Assembly (NCBI GenBank): GCA_964655775.1 | Contig: CAZZNQ010000083.1 | Location: forward strand, 1 to 18,711 | Source of the DNA: CAZZNQ01 sp964655775 | GTDB lineage: Bacteria; Planctomycetota; Brocadiia; SM23-32 | Length of the DNA: 18,711 nt | Direction: 5' to 3' | Part shown: in pieces, positions 1-6,563 of the stretch | Position numbering within the stretch: position 1 is the stretch's first letter | Layout: each line of letters opens with the position of its first letter | Made by a program: the position numbers and the translations under genes | The notes under the pieces: model-generated | What the model saw: only the letters and a program-made list of their open reading frames with translations | What the model was told of the DNA's origin: nothing | Database searches by the model: none

Positions 1-2
1 AC

Positions 3-158
3 GAGGAGTGGCTGGGCAGGATATACCTGAGGATGGAGCCTGAGCGGATCGATGAAGAGATAGCCGAGTGGCTGGCCGGGTCGGACGCATCAGCGTGTGA
101 ACTCGCTTCGGTCCCTGCGGCTCGCCCACACGGTGAATCCCTGGAGATTCACAGGTAG
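3..158 (+). CDS. Possible C-terminal end of an upstream gene (partial)
   Basis: A reading frame is open from the window edge to a TAG at 156-158 and gives 51 residues. The first part (EEWLGRIYLRMEPERIDEEI) is acidic and amphipathic and looks like real protein. The last 20 or so residues are less convincing. No domain is recognisable and the start lies outside the window. The next gene starts 78 bases downstream on the same strand. The frame could be chance in GC-rich DNA, so this is a weak call. Confidence 0.35.
   Translation, partial: EEWLGRIYLRMEPERIDEEIAEWLAGSDASACELASVPAARPHGESLEIHR
133..152. other. Small perfect hairpin at the end of the partial reading frame
   Basis: GTGAATC (133-139) and GATTCAC (146-152) are perfect reverse complements separated by six bases. 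The hairpin lies just before the stop codon at 156-158. No T-run follows, so it is not a clear intrinsic terminator. It may be a weak mRNA 3'-end structure or chance. Confidence 0.3.
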
Positions 159-236
159 ACAAGATCCTGGACTTGACCTATCGTGGACACAGTCACGGTC
201 TTCTTCTCGTTCTCGGCGCAGTGGGGTAGCTAGTCC

Positions 237-2030
237 ATGCATCGCAGACTGAGGCCCTGGCGCAGGAAAGCAAGCCCGTTTGGCTCCGGTGTGCCGGTTC
301 TTCTGGTGTGTGCCTTGTCTGCCGTTTCTTGCGCAGTTCGCCAGGCCGATGTCCGGCCCCCTGACCTGGTTCCTGGACTCATCACGGCGTTGCGGGAAAC
401 CTCGCACTCGGCAACCGAGGACATACTCGAAGACGACAACATGCTGCAGCCTTCCATCAACAAGTTTGGATCATATCTCCCGCCGCAGACCGTTGCAGCA
501 AAGGCCCTGGCCCGTCTTGGGGATCACAAAGGCGCTCTGCGCATTGGTCGGAACCGCCCCGAAGTCCTCACACAAGTGGCTATCGAGTGTGCTCGACAAG
601 GCTGTTTCACAAGGGCATTGTCCATCGCGGAGGAATTCGACGACGTGGTGCCCAGGAGCGAGTTGGTTCGAACGGTGGCCATCCAGCGTGCCAGGAGCGG
701 CGATATTGACGGAGCCGTCGAGACCGCGCAGATGCTGAGCCCGAGTCGGCGAGTACTCCTCCTGATTGACATCGCCTCGATCGCTACTGAACAGGGGGAC
801 CAGGAATCAGCCAACATGATCCTGCAGCACACGATCATACTCCTGACGGCGGCGTTCCAGCCCGGGCGGCGGTGCAGATTCCTGCTGGACGCGGCGGCGG
901 TTCAGCAACGCACGGGTAACCGATCCGATGTCTTGGCGACGATCCGAGTCGCCCTGGAGGACGCCCGGTGCGCTGCCACGCATAGGCCCGTGCAATTCGA
1001 CTTCCTGCGTGCGGTTGGCATCGCCTATGCCCGCGCCGGTGCTGCGGAGGCGGCATCGAACGTCTTCCAGGAGGCCATCGCGAAGGCGGAGGCGCGGAAG
1101 GTGGGAACCGGATGGGTCTCCAAAGTCCAGATCTACGACGAGTTGAGAGAGATCGCGTTAGCACAGGCCGAGGCCGGACTGTTCGAGGACGCCCTGTCGA
1201 CCGCCAGGGCATCCGTTCCCGAAGACGCTCCCACAGGAGGCGCGGCCGAGGATCTGGACTTCACGAAGCGCCCGCGACTCGGCCAGATTCTCCCGGACAT
1301 GCTGGCAAGGTTGTACAGCGATCAGACTCGGGCACTTGTCCAGATCTACCTTCTGCAAGGGGACCTCGACGAGGCACTTAGCGAGTACGCCCGGTTGCGG
1401 GAGGCAAGCAGCTACTACTTGATGGGCTACCGGCTCGAGAATGCAGAGGTTCTTCTCGGCTTCTGCAGGGCTCGGGTTTCGGAAGGCGACCTTCTGAATG
1501 CCACCCGGGCCGCCGACGCTATGGCCCCGTCGTCGCAGAAGGCCGAGGCGATGCTGGCCATCGCCACGGCGCTGGCCAATGCGGGGAGAATAGGTGAGGC
1601 AATCCGGGTCGCGGACGGCATCACGTATCCGGAGTTGTTCGTGGTTACAGGGGATCCGCCCGAAGCGCGTCCGGTATTCTGTTGGGAAGAGCCCAGCACC
1701 TGGGGCATCCTGTATGATCCCACGACCTACGGCAGGGCATGGGGCTTGATCTCCACGCAGAACATCGCTGCGAGCCTTGCCGCGTCTGCCATCCGCTTCG
1801 ACCTGACCGTGGGGCCGTCGGCCGAACGCGACTACGCGACGGCGTTTCAGGAATTCGACCCGCCTGTGTTGCGGGCCCTGGCGCGCACCCACGCAGAGAT
1901 CCATGATCCTCGGGACGCACTCGCGTGGTGCGTGAAGATCAGGGACCCCGACCGAAGGCTCGGGGCATTGGTGGGGCTGGCGGAAGGCATCGCAGGAGAA
2001 TGCTCGGGGCTTGAGGTGCGGCCACCATAG
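237..2030 (+). CDS. TPR-like helical-repeat lipoprotein
   Basis: A 597-residue protein with a basic N-terminus (MHRRLRPWRRK), a hydrophobic stretch at about residues 18-31 (VPVLLVCALSAVS) and Cys32 in an acceptable though not ideal lipobox (AVSC). It is therefore probably an exported lipoprotein. The rest is a series of helix pairs rich in Ala, Leu and Arg, with patterns such as ALARLGDHKGALRI, AIQRARSGDIDGAVETAQ and AQAEAGLFEDALSTA, typical of divergent TPR repeats that act as protein-binding scaffolds. No catalytic motif was seen. The ATG at 237 has only a weak G-rich ribosome site (GGGG at 223-226). A TTGACC at 173-178 resembles a -35 box but has no good -10 partner. The partner and the role are unknown. 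Confidence 0.8.
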   Translation: MHRRLRPWRRKASPFGSGVPVLLVCALSAVSCAVRQADVRPPDLVPGLITALRETSHSATEDILEDDNMLQPSINKFGSYLPPQTVAAKALARLGDHKGALRIGRNRPEVLTQVAIECARQGCFTRALSIAEEFDDVVPRSELVRTVAIQRARSGDIDGAVETAQMLSPSRRVLLLIDIASIATEQGDQESANMILQHTIILLTAAFQPGRRCRFLLDAAAVQQRTGNRSDVLATIRVALEDARCAATHRPVQFDFLRAVGIAYARAGAAEAASNVFQEAIAKAEARKVGTGWVSKVQIYDELREIALAQAEAGLFEDALSTARASVPEDAPTGGAAEDLDFTKRPRLGQILPDMLARLYSDQTRALVQIYLLQGDLDEALSEYARLREASSYYLMGYRLENAEVLLGFCRARVSEGDLLNATRAADAMAPSSQKAEAMLAIATALANAGRIGEAIRVADGITYPELFVVTGDPPEARPVFCWEEPSTWGILYDPTTYGRAWGLISTQNIAASLAASAIRFDLTVGPSAERDYATAFQEFDPPVLRALARTHAEIHDPRDALAWCVKIRDPDRRLGALVGLAEGIAGECSGLEVRPP

Positions 2031-2076
2031 CCTGGCCGTTGCTGGGACGCGGCGGGCCGTCTGAAATAGATGGTGA

Positions 2077-2387
2077 CCAGAAAGGACGCCAGCCCAGCAA
2101 ACTCGTGCGTTTCGTCTACCCCGGGACGCGGATGTCTACACGCCGCTGGAGTTCCTGTGGTCCGTCTACATCCACGAGCGCGCACGCGAACTGGCCTGGA
2201 CGCTTCGTCACGGCGACTGGCGATGACGGGCAGCCCACTTCGTCGAGATTGCCCGGAGAATCTGTGGGGTCGGACAGCATGACACCCGCCACAAAGAAGG
2301 CTGCACACCGCTCGATTTTGCCAGGCCCTCGAGAACGCCGAACTGGATGGCGTTCTGAGAGATGTTGCGTCGAACAACAACAGATGA
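2077..2387 (+). pseudogene. Decayed ankyrin-like repeat fragment
   Basis: This fills most of the 434-base gap between two genes. One frame is open from 2077 to 2358 except for a TGA at 2224-2226. It reads like degenerate ankyrin repeats: DVYTPLEFLWSVYIHERARE and ELAWTLRHGD before the stop, then KEGCTPLDFAR after it. Near 2325 the sense continues in another frame (ALENAELDGVLRDVASNNNR, TGA at 2385-2387), as if one base had been lost. No in-frame start codon precedes the conserved part. The TPL and HGD signatures are typical of ankyrin repeats, and the next gene encodes ankyrin repeats, so a decayed relative is the simplest reading. The remaining bases of the gap hold a TAGAAT at 2420-2425 with no good -35, and the ribosome site of the next gene. 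Confidence 0.4.
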
Positions 2388-2464
2388 TATCCGGCTGGCG
2401 GACGGGCGGGACCGAATGGTAGAATGACGGCTGGCGGGGTCTTAGGCGTAAGAAGGCGTCACGG

Positions 2465-3088
2465 ATGCTCAAGCGCTCAAGCCCGGACTCGGTGTGGCTC
2501 TGGAGGTCGCTGTCCCTGCCGATGCGCATAGCAGTCGCCGCCGTCCTGGCGGTGGGGCTGGGGTTAACGACGCTTATCGCGCTCCACTTCCTTCCTTCGT
2601 CGCTGTTGCCCACGCGCCACGAATCCCTGGCAACGGCAATCCGTCGGGGCGACACTGAGGAACTGCGTGCGCGTGTGGCGGAAGGCATTACGCCGGAAGA
2701 GGGAGCACGGCTTCTCAGGACCGCCGCGTTCCTGGGCAAAACAGAGGCAATGGCACTGCTGCTGGCGAACGGAGCACCACCGGACGGAACCGCCAGGAGC
2801 GGGAGCCCGCTGTGGGTCGCCGCTGAACAGGGACACAGGAAGGCGGTGCAACTCCTGCTGTCGGCGGGCGCGGATCCCAATGTACCGAGCCTGGCCGAGT
2901 CCGAGCAGAGCCCACTCGCCGCCGCTGCCATGAACGGCCATGAAGGCATTGTCCGGGACCTGCTGGAGGCCGGGGCAAACGTGAATGATGCCACGCAAGC
3001 GGGTTTCACGGCACTCGATGCGGCCAAGATGGCTCCGGGAGACAAGCGCGAGGCGCTGGCGCGGGTGTTGCGTCCCCGACGCCCGTAA
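2465..3088 (+). CDS. Membrane-anchored ankyrin-repeat protein
   Basis: A 207-residue protein. One hydrophobic segment at about residues 20-45 (MRIAVAAVLAVGLGLTTLIA) is preceded by positive charges and forms a signal anchor or single transmembrane helix. Residues 52-205 carry about four ankyrin repeats, clearest in SPLWVAAEQGHRKAVQLLLS, AGADPNV, SPLAAAAMNGHEGIVRDLLE and AGANVND, ending in a degenerate capping repeat (FTALDAAKMAPGDKREALAR). Ankyrin repeats bind proteins, and no enzymatic domain is present. The bulk is probably on the outer side of the cytoplasmic membrane. The start has an AAGG ribosome site 8 bases upstream (2453-2456). A decayed ankyrin-like fragment lies just before the gene. 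Confidence 0.85.
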   Translation: MLKRSSPDSVWLWRSLSLPMRIAVAAVLAVGLGLTTLIALHFLPSSLLPTRHESLATAIRRGDTEELRARVAEGITPEEGARLLRTAAFLGKTEAMALLLANGAPPDGTARSGSPLWVAAEQGHRKAVQLLLSAGADPNVPSLAESEQSPLAAAAMNGHEGIVRDLLEAGANVNDATQAGFTALDAAKMAPGDKREALARVLRPRRP

Positions 3089-3222
3089 GGAGCGTCGTGC
3101 AGGGAACGCCGGGTCCCGAATAAACGCACGTCAAAAGCAGCGAGACATTGGAGCCCTGCCGGCTTACCTTTCTCAAGTCAGGAGGGCGAACCCTTGTGGC
3201 GACGGTTCACGATTCGCGGGAT

Positions 3223-3251
3223 GTGACAGGTTGCTCTGCCTATCCTACAAT
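3223..3251 (+). promoter_or_regulatory. Sigma70-type promoter for the APC permease gene
   Basis: GTGACA (3223-3228, 5 of 6 matches to TTGACA) and TACAAT (3246-3251, 5 of 6 to TATAAT) are separated by exactly 17 bases. Transcription would begin near 3258, which is upstream of both candidate starts of the permease. Confidence 0.5.
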
Positions 3252-3343
3252 CGGGATTGAGGCGGGGGCTTCATGCGGCACCTGTCTGAGCGTGCGCAAT
3301 CCGCAAACCGAACGTGGCTCGGGCCTACAAGGAACAACGAAAC

Positions 3344-3347
3344 GGAG
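3344..3347 (+). promoter_or_regulatory. Ribosome binding site supporting the GTG start of the permease
   Basis: GGAG lies 6 bases before the GTG at 3354. It favours this start over the ATG at 3273, whose extra 27 residues look unlike protein. The ATG also has a G-run nearby (GGGGG), so the choice is not certain. Confidence 0.4.
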
Positions 3348-3353
3348 CGGGCA

Positions 3354-4655
3354 GTGGCCGATTCAGACACAAAACTCGGGTTCAACGCGACGTGGTCGAT
3401 GGCCGTGGGCGGGATGGTGGGCGGCGGCATCTTCTCCACCCTCGGGGTGGTCATCAAGATCGCCGGAGCCTGGGCGTGGCTCAGTTTTGTGGTGGCGGGC
3501 GCCATCGCCTTCCTGGCGGGCTACAGCTACTCCAAGCTGGCCGAGCACTACGGCGAGGGAGGCGGCGCGTTCACGTTCCTGCGGGAGGTGCACGCCGAGG
3601 ACTTCGCGGGCGGGCTGTCCTGGGTGCTGACCGCCGGCTACGTCCTCACAAACGCCGTCTACGCCTTCACTTTCGGTGAGTATGTCGGAGAACTGGCGGG
3701 GCTGGGGCCGTGGTTCCCGCGCGCGGCGGCCGTGGCCATCATTGCGATGTTCGTCGGACTGAATCTGCGCGGGGTGGGAGAAGCGGGCGGAGTGGAGGTT
3801 GTCCTCGTGTGGTTCAAGCTGGTGGTGCTGGTGGGGTTGGCCGGTCTCGGCATCGCGAAGTGGCAGCCGGACATGCTCTCCAGGGGCGTGCCGGAATCGG
3901 GCATCGGCGCGGCGCTGTTCGGGGCGGCTTCGGTCTTCATGGCCTATGAGGGCTTTCAGTTGTTGACTTACGACTACGACGACATTCGGAGCCCGAAGAA
4001 GACCTTGCCCCGGGCGGTGCTGTCGGCCGTCATCGTGGTGATCGGCGTCTACGTTCTGGTCGCTCTGGGGACGGCGATGCTGATCGGGGCGGACCAGATC
4101 CTGGAGAACCAGGAGGTGGCCCTGGCCATAGCGGGACGGAAGGCACTGGGAACCGTCGGTCTGGTGGTTGTAATCGTCGCGGCCGGCTTCTCCACGGGAT
4201 CGGCCATCAATTCGACGCTTTTCGCCAGTGCGCGGCTCTCGCACTTGGTGTCGAAGGACGGGGAGCTTCCCGCCGTGCTCTGCCACACGAACAGGGCCGG
4301 GATACCGGATCGGGCGGTGATGGGATTAGGCGCGATGGCGGCCGTTCTCGCCGTAATCGGGACGCTGACCGATCTGGTCGAGGCCGCGAGCCTGGCCTTC
4401 CTGGTCACGTTCGCGGTGGTCTGCGGGCTTGCGTTCATGGAGAGAGTGGGCCACCGCATCCTGACCGGACTGGGGGCTCTGGGGGCATCGGCGGCGGCGG
4501 TTGCGTTGGTGTTCCGGCTGGCGCGGTCGAACCTGCCCGGACTGATAGGGCTCGGCGCGTTCGTGCTGATCGCGGTCTTCGGGCGGCCCATCATCCTGCG
4601 GCGCGTCGACGTGGTCGGCAGTTCGGGCGAGGAGTGCAGTTCGGGAAGCGAATAG
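3354..4655 (+). CDS. APC-family amino acid permease
   Basis: A 433-residue integral membrane protein, the usual length for amino acid-polyamine-organocation (APC) transporters with about 12 helices. The first helix carries the family signature WSMAVGGMVGGGIFSTLGVV (residues about 15-34); its glycine-rich break binds the carboxylate or amino group of the substrate in known members. A second hallmark is MAYEGFQLLTYDYDDI starting at residue 196, followed by PKKTLPRAVL, matching the helix 6 region and conserved loop. Substrate specificity cannot be read from sequence; an amino acid coupled to protons or sodium is likely. The start chosen is GTG at 3354; an in-frame ATG at 3273 would add 27 residues. 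The gene converges with the amidohydrolase gene, with 11 bases between the stop codons and no clear terminator. Confidence 0.9.
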   Translation: MADSDTKLGFNATWSMAVGGMVGGGIFSTLGVVIKIAGAWAWLSFVVAGAIAFLAGYSYSKLAEHYGEGGGAFTFLREVHAEDFAGGLSWVLTAGYVLTNAVYAFTFGEYVGELAGLGPWFPRAAAVAIIAMFVGLNLRGVGEAGGVEVVLVWFKLVVLVGLAGLGIAKWQPDMLSRGVPESGIGAALFGAASVFMAYEGFQLLTYDYDDIRSPKKTLPRAVLSAVIVVIGVYVLVALGTAMLIGADQILENQEVALAIAGRKALGTVGLVVVIVAAGFSTGSAINSTLFASARLSHLVSKDGELPAVLCHTNRAGIPDRAVMGLGAMAAVLAVIGTLTDLVEAASLAFLVTFAVVCGLAFMERVGHRILTGLGALGASAAAVALVFRLARSNLPGLIGLGAFVLIAVFGRPIILRRVDVVGSSGEECSSGSE

Positions 4656-4666
4656 CCCCCCGGGGA

Positions 4667-5770
4667 TCAAGCTTCCAGGATGTCCGCCACCCGGCCGGCG
4701 GGCGTCTTCTCAGGGGCAACTCCCGACATGGCGTGCGCGATGTCCGCCAGCCGACGGCACGTGCCGGCGGCGGCGTCCGCGTTGAGCGGCCTTGGCGACA
4801 GCCCCGCCAGCCGGATGAAGTTGCCCGTGTATATCCGCCGAAGCGCCCCCTCCGGAAGAGCCATCCCGCGCACGACGCCGTCCTCAGGCGGGCCCAGAAG
4901 TGAATCGGCCTCCTCGGGCAGGCGGAACGTGTCGTCGGTCTCCAGCCAGCGGAACACGATGCCGGCCCGGATGCGGGCCTGGGGGATCGTCAGGCTGCTG
5001 AACAGGTCGGTGCCGAAGATGATGCGGTCCGCGTATTCGATGAAGAACTCGCGCCCGACCTCGGGGTCGCGGGAGATGTTGTAGAGCATCTCGATGCCGG
5101 GGGCCAGGTCCAGGTTCACGCCGGGGTGTTCGTCCAAGAGCCGGCCCGCGCGCGGCAGATCGGCGGAGAGGAAGTAGAAGTGCGCGAAGCTGATCTTCAG
5201 GTGCGGGTGGCGGGAGAGAACGATGTCAACCTCGGCGTAGAGATCCTCCTTGCTCGCGTCTTCGGGGCCGTAGCCCCAGTTGCGCTCGCCCGCCCAGACG
5301 GGTATGCGCTCGGGGTCCCAGAACTCCTCCGGGTCGTTCACGTGCCACAGCACCGGCAGCCCCGCCTCCTCCACCCGCGCCCAGTAGTCGGCGTAGTAGG
5401 AATCGGTCACCGGCACGGGCAGCTCTCGGCGGCAATCGGGCTTGCCCTCCAGCATCTTGATCCCGTCGCAGCCCATCTCCGTGAACGCGCCGACCTGCTC
5501 GGCGAGGGAAGGAGTCGACACCCGCCCGTCGGTCAGACGTTGGGCATGGTTCAGGCCGGCGAACACGTAGTAGGTCTCCGGATGCCGATGCTTCATCAGC
5601 AGCGCCTCGGGCAGTCCGCCGCCCGTGGCCGGATCCTGGATGGCGGCCTGCGACATCTTCTCGACGCCGGTCGCCTCGCGGATGGCCTCCATCGACGGCG
5701 CGCTGTCGAGGTCCATGACGTGAACGTGCGAGTCGAAGATACCCTCCGCCCGGGAAGTCCATTCGTCCAT
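4667..5770 (-). CDS. Metal-dependent amidohydrolase (amidohydrolase 2 family)
   Basis: A 367-residue TIM-barrel hydrolase. A full set of metal and catalytic ligands is visible: H15 and H17 in FDSHVHVMD, H143 in LWHVND, H197 in SFAHFYF and D255 in FGTDLFSS. Known members of the family hydrolyse or decarboxylate cyclic and aromatic acids or lactones; the substrate here cannot be deduced. The ATG at 5770 is preferred because GAGGG lies 8 bases upstream (5779-5783) and the protein then begins close to the HxH motif. An upstream in-frame GTG at 5815 is possible but would overlap the predicted transcript start. The gene follows the response regulator gene with a 97-base gap that holds a promoter-like sequence, so it may be transcribed separately. 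Confidence 0.85.
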   Translation of the reverse strand: MDEWTSRAEGIFDSHVHVMDLDSAPSMEAIREATGVEKMSQAAIQDPATGGGLPEALLMKHRHPETYYVFAGLNHAQRLTDGRVSTPSLAEQVGAFTEMGCDGIKMLEGKPDCRRELPVPVTDSYYADYWARVEEAGLPVLWHVNDPEEFWDPERIPVWAGERNWGYGPEDASKEDLYAEVDIVLSRHPHLKISFAHFYFLSADLPRAGRLLDEHPGVNLDLAPGIEMLYNISRDPEVGREFFIEYADRIIFGTDLFSSLTIPQARIRAGIVFRWLETDDTFRLPEEADSLLGPPEDGVVRGMALPEGALRRIYTGNFIRLAGLSPRPLNADAAAGTCRRLADIAHAMSGVAPEKTPAGRVADILEA

Positions 5771-5799
5771 GCCCTGTGCCCTCGCTGGTTGGGTTACGC

Positions 5800-5813
5800 G
5801 GCGGGATCCCGCC
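5800..5813. promoter_or_regulatory. Perfect 14-bp palindrome, possible operator
   Basis: GGCGGGATCCCGCC is perfectly self-complementary. It lies just downstream of the predicted transcription start of the amidohydrolase gene and 30 bases before its ATG, a usual position for a repressor site. The high GC content raises the odds of a chance palindrome. Confidence 0.3.
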
Positions 5814-5824
5814 ACATTGTGTCG

Positions 5825-5854
5825 ATTCTACGGCCGGACGGCGGATGCGCGCAA
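5825..5854 (-). promoter_or_regulatory. Putative promoter for the amidohydrolase gene
   Basis: Read on the minus strand, TTGCGC (5854-5849, 3 of 6 matches) and TAGAAT (5830-5825, 5 of 6) are 18 bases apart. The start would be near 5818, giving a leader of about 50 bases. The -35 box is weak. Confidence 0.35.
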
Positions 5855-5867
5855 CGCCGGGCCGGGC

Positions 5868-6563
5868 TCAGTCCTGTTCCGGGAGGTCCAGCCGATACCC
5901 TACCCCGCGCAAGGTCTTGATGAACTGCGCGCCGCTCGACTCGGTCTTGGCCCGCAGCGTGTTGATGCACTGATCCACGCTGCGCGGCGTGACGAAGACG
6001 CTGTGCCCCCACACGGCGTTGAGGATCTGATTGCGTGTCAGCGCGTGGCCGGGCCGCTCCAGCAGGAACTCCAGCACCCCGAACTCCTTGGGCGTCAGGT
6101 GGATCTCCTCACCGTCGCGACTGACGGAACGGGCTTTCAGATCCACCTTGACGTCGCCCAGGCACCTGGTCTGCGAACCGGTCGGCATGCAGCGGCGCAG
6201 CAACGCCTTCACGCGCGCCAGCAATTCCATGATGCCGAAGGGCTTCGTCACGTAGTCGTCGGCGCCCACCTCCAGCCCGAGCACGATATCGCTCTCCTGG
6301 CCCTTCGCCGTCAGCATCACGATCGGCACGTCCACGCCTCGTTCGCGCAGAACGCGGCACACCTCGTAGCCGTTGATCTTGGGGAGCATGATGTCCAGGA
6401 CGATCAGGTCCGGTCGGCCGTCGAGCGCCGCTTCCAGCCCCTCCTCGCCGTCGTCGGCGGTGCGGACGCAGTATCCCTCGTAGCCGAAGTTGTCGCGCAG
6501 ACCCTCCAGCATCGACGGGTCGTCCTCGACAATCAGGATCGTCGCCTCCGGCATCCTCGTCAT
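5868..6563 (-). CDS. OmpR/PhoB-family response regulator
   Basis: A 231-residue two-component regulator. The receiver domain (residues about 8-120) has the acidic pocket E13-D14-D15, phosphoacceptor D57 in LIVLDIMLP, T85 in VMLTA and K107 in DYVTKPFG. The C-terminal winged helix (about 135-228) has LTPKEFGVLEFLLERPGHAL and a PhoB-like ending with VDQCINTLRAK and IKTLRGVGYRL. It is cytoplasmic and binds tandem direct repeats when phosphorylated, by family knowledge. The ATG at 6563 overlaps the stop of the kinase gene (ATGA). A second ATG at 6554 is a fair alternative, because AGGGGA touches the first ATG but is about 9 bases from the second. The pairing with the kinase is clear from the overlap. 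Confidence 0.95.
   Translation of the reverse strand: MTRMPEATILIVEDDPSMLEGLRDNFGYEGYCVRTADDGEEGLEAALDGRPDLIVLDIMLPKINGYEVCRVLRERGVDVPIVMLTAKGQESDIVLGLEVGADDYVTKPFGIMELLARVKALLRRCMPTGSQTRCLGDVKVDLKARSVSRDGEEIHLTPKEFGVLEFLLERPGHALTRNQILNAVWGHSVFVTPRSVDQCINTLRAKTESSGAQFIKTLRGVGYRLDLPEQD

Noticed and set aside
173..201. TTGACC before the TPR lipoprotein gene as a promoter
   Set aside because: No -10-like hexamer occurs at 16-18 bases downstream.
2224..2226. In-frame TGA in the ankyrin-like remnant as a possible selenocysteine codon
   Set aside because: The context is an ankyrin-like repeat, not a redox site, no SECIS-like hairpin was noticed, and a frameshift follows, so decay is simpler.
2116..3129. 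337-codon minus-strand frame over the ankyrin gene
   Set aside because: It is antisense to a clear ankyrin protein and its translation is low-complexity Ser, Arg and Ala without domains.
3273..3353. N-terminal extension of the permease from ATG 3273
   Set aside because: The 27 added residues are polar and unlike the family; GTG 3354 has GGAG at 6 bases. It was kept only as an alternative because a G-run also precedes the ATG.
4653..4669. C/G-run between the converging permease and amidohydrolase stops as a terminator
   Set aside because: CCCCGGGG has no loop and no T-run follows on either strand, so it does not form an intrinsic terminator.
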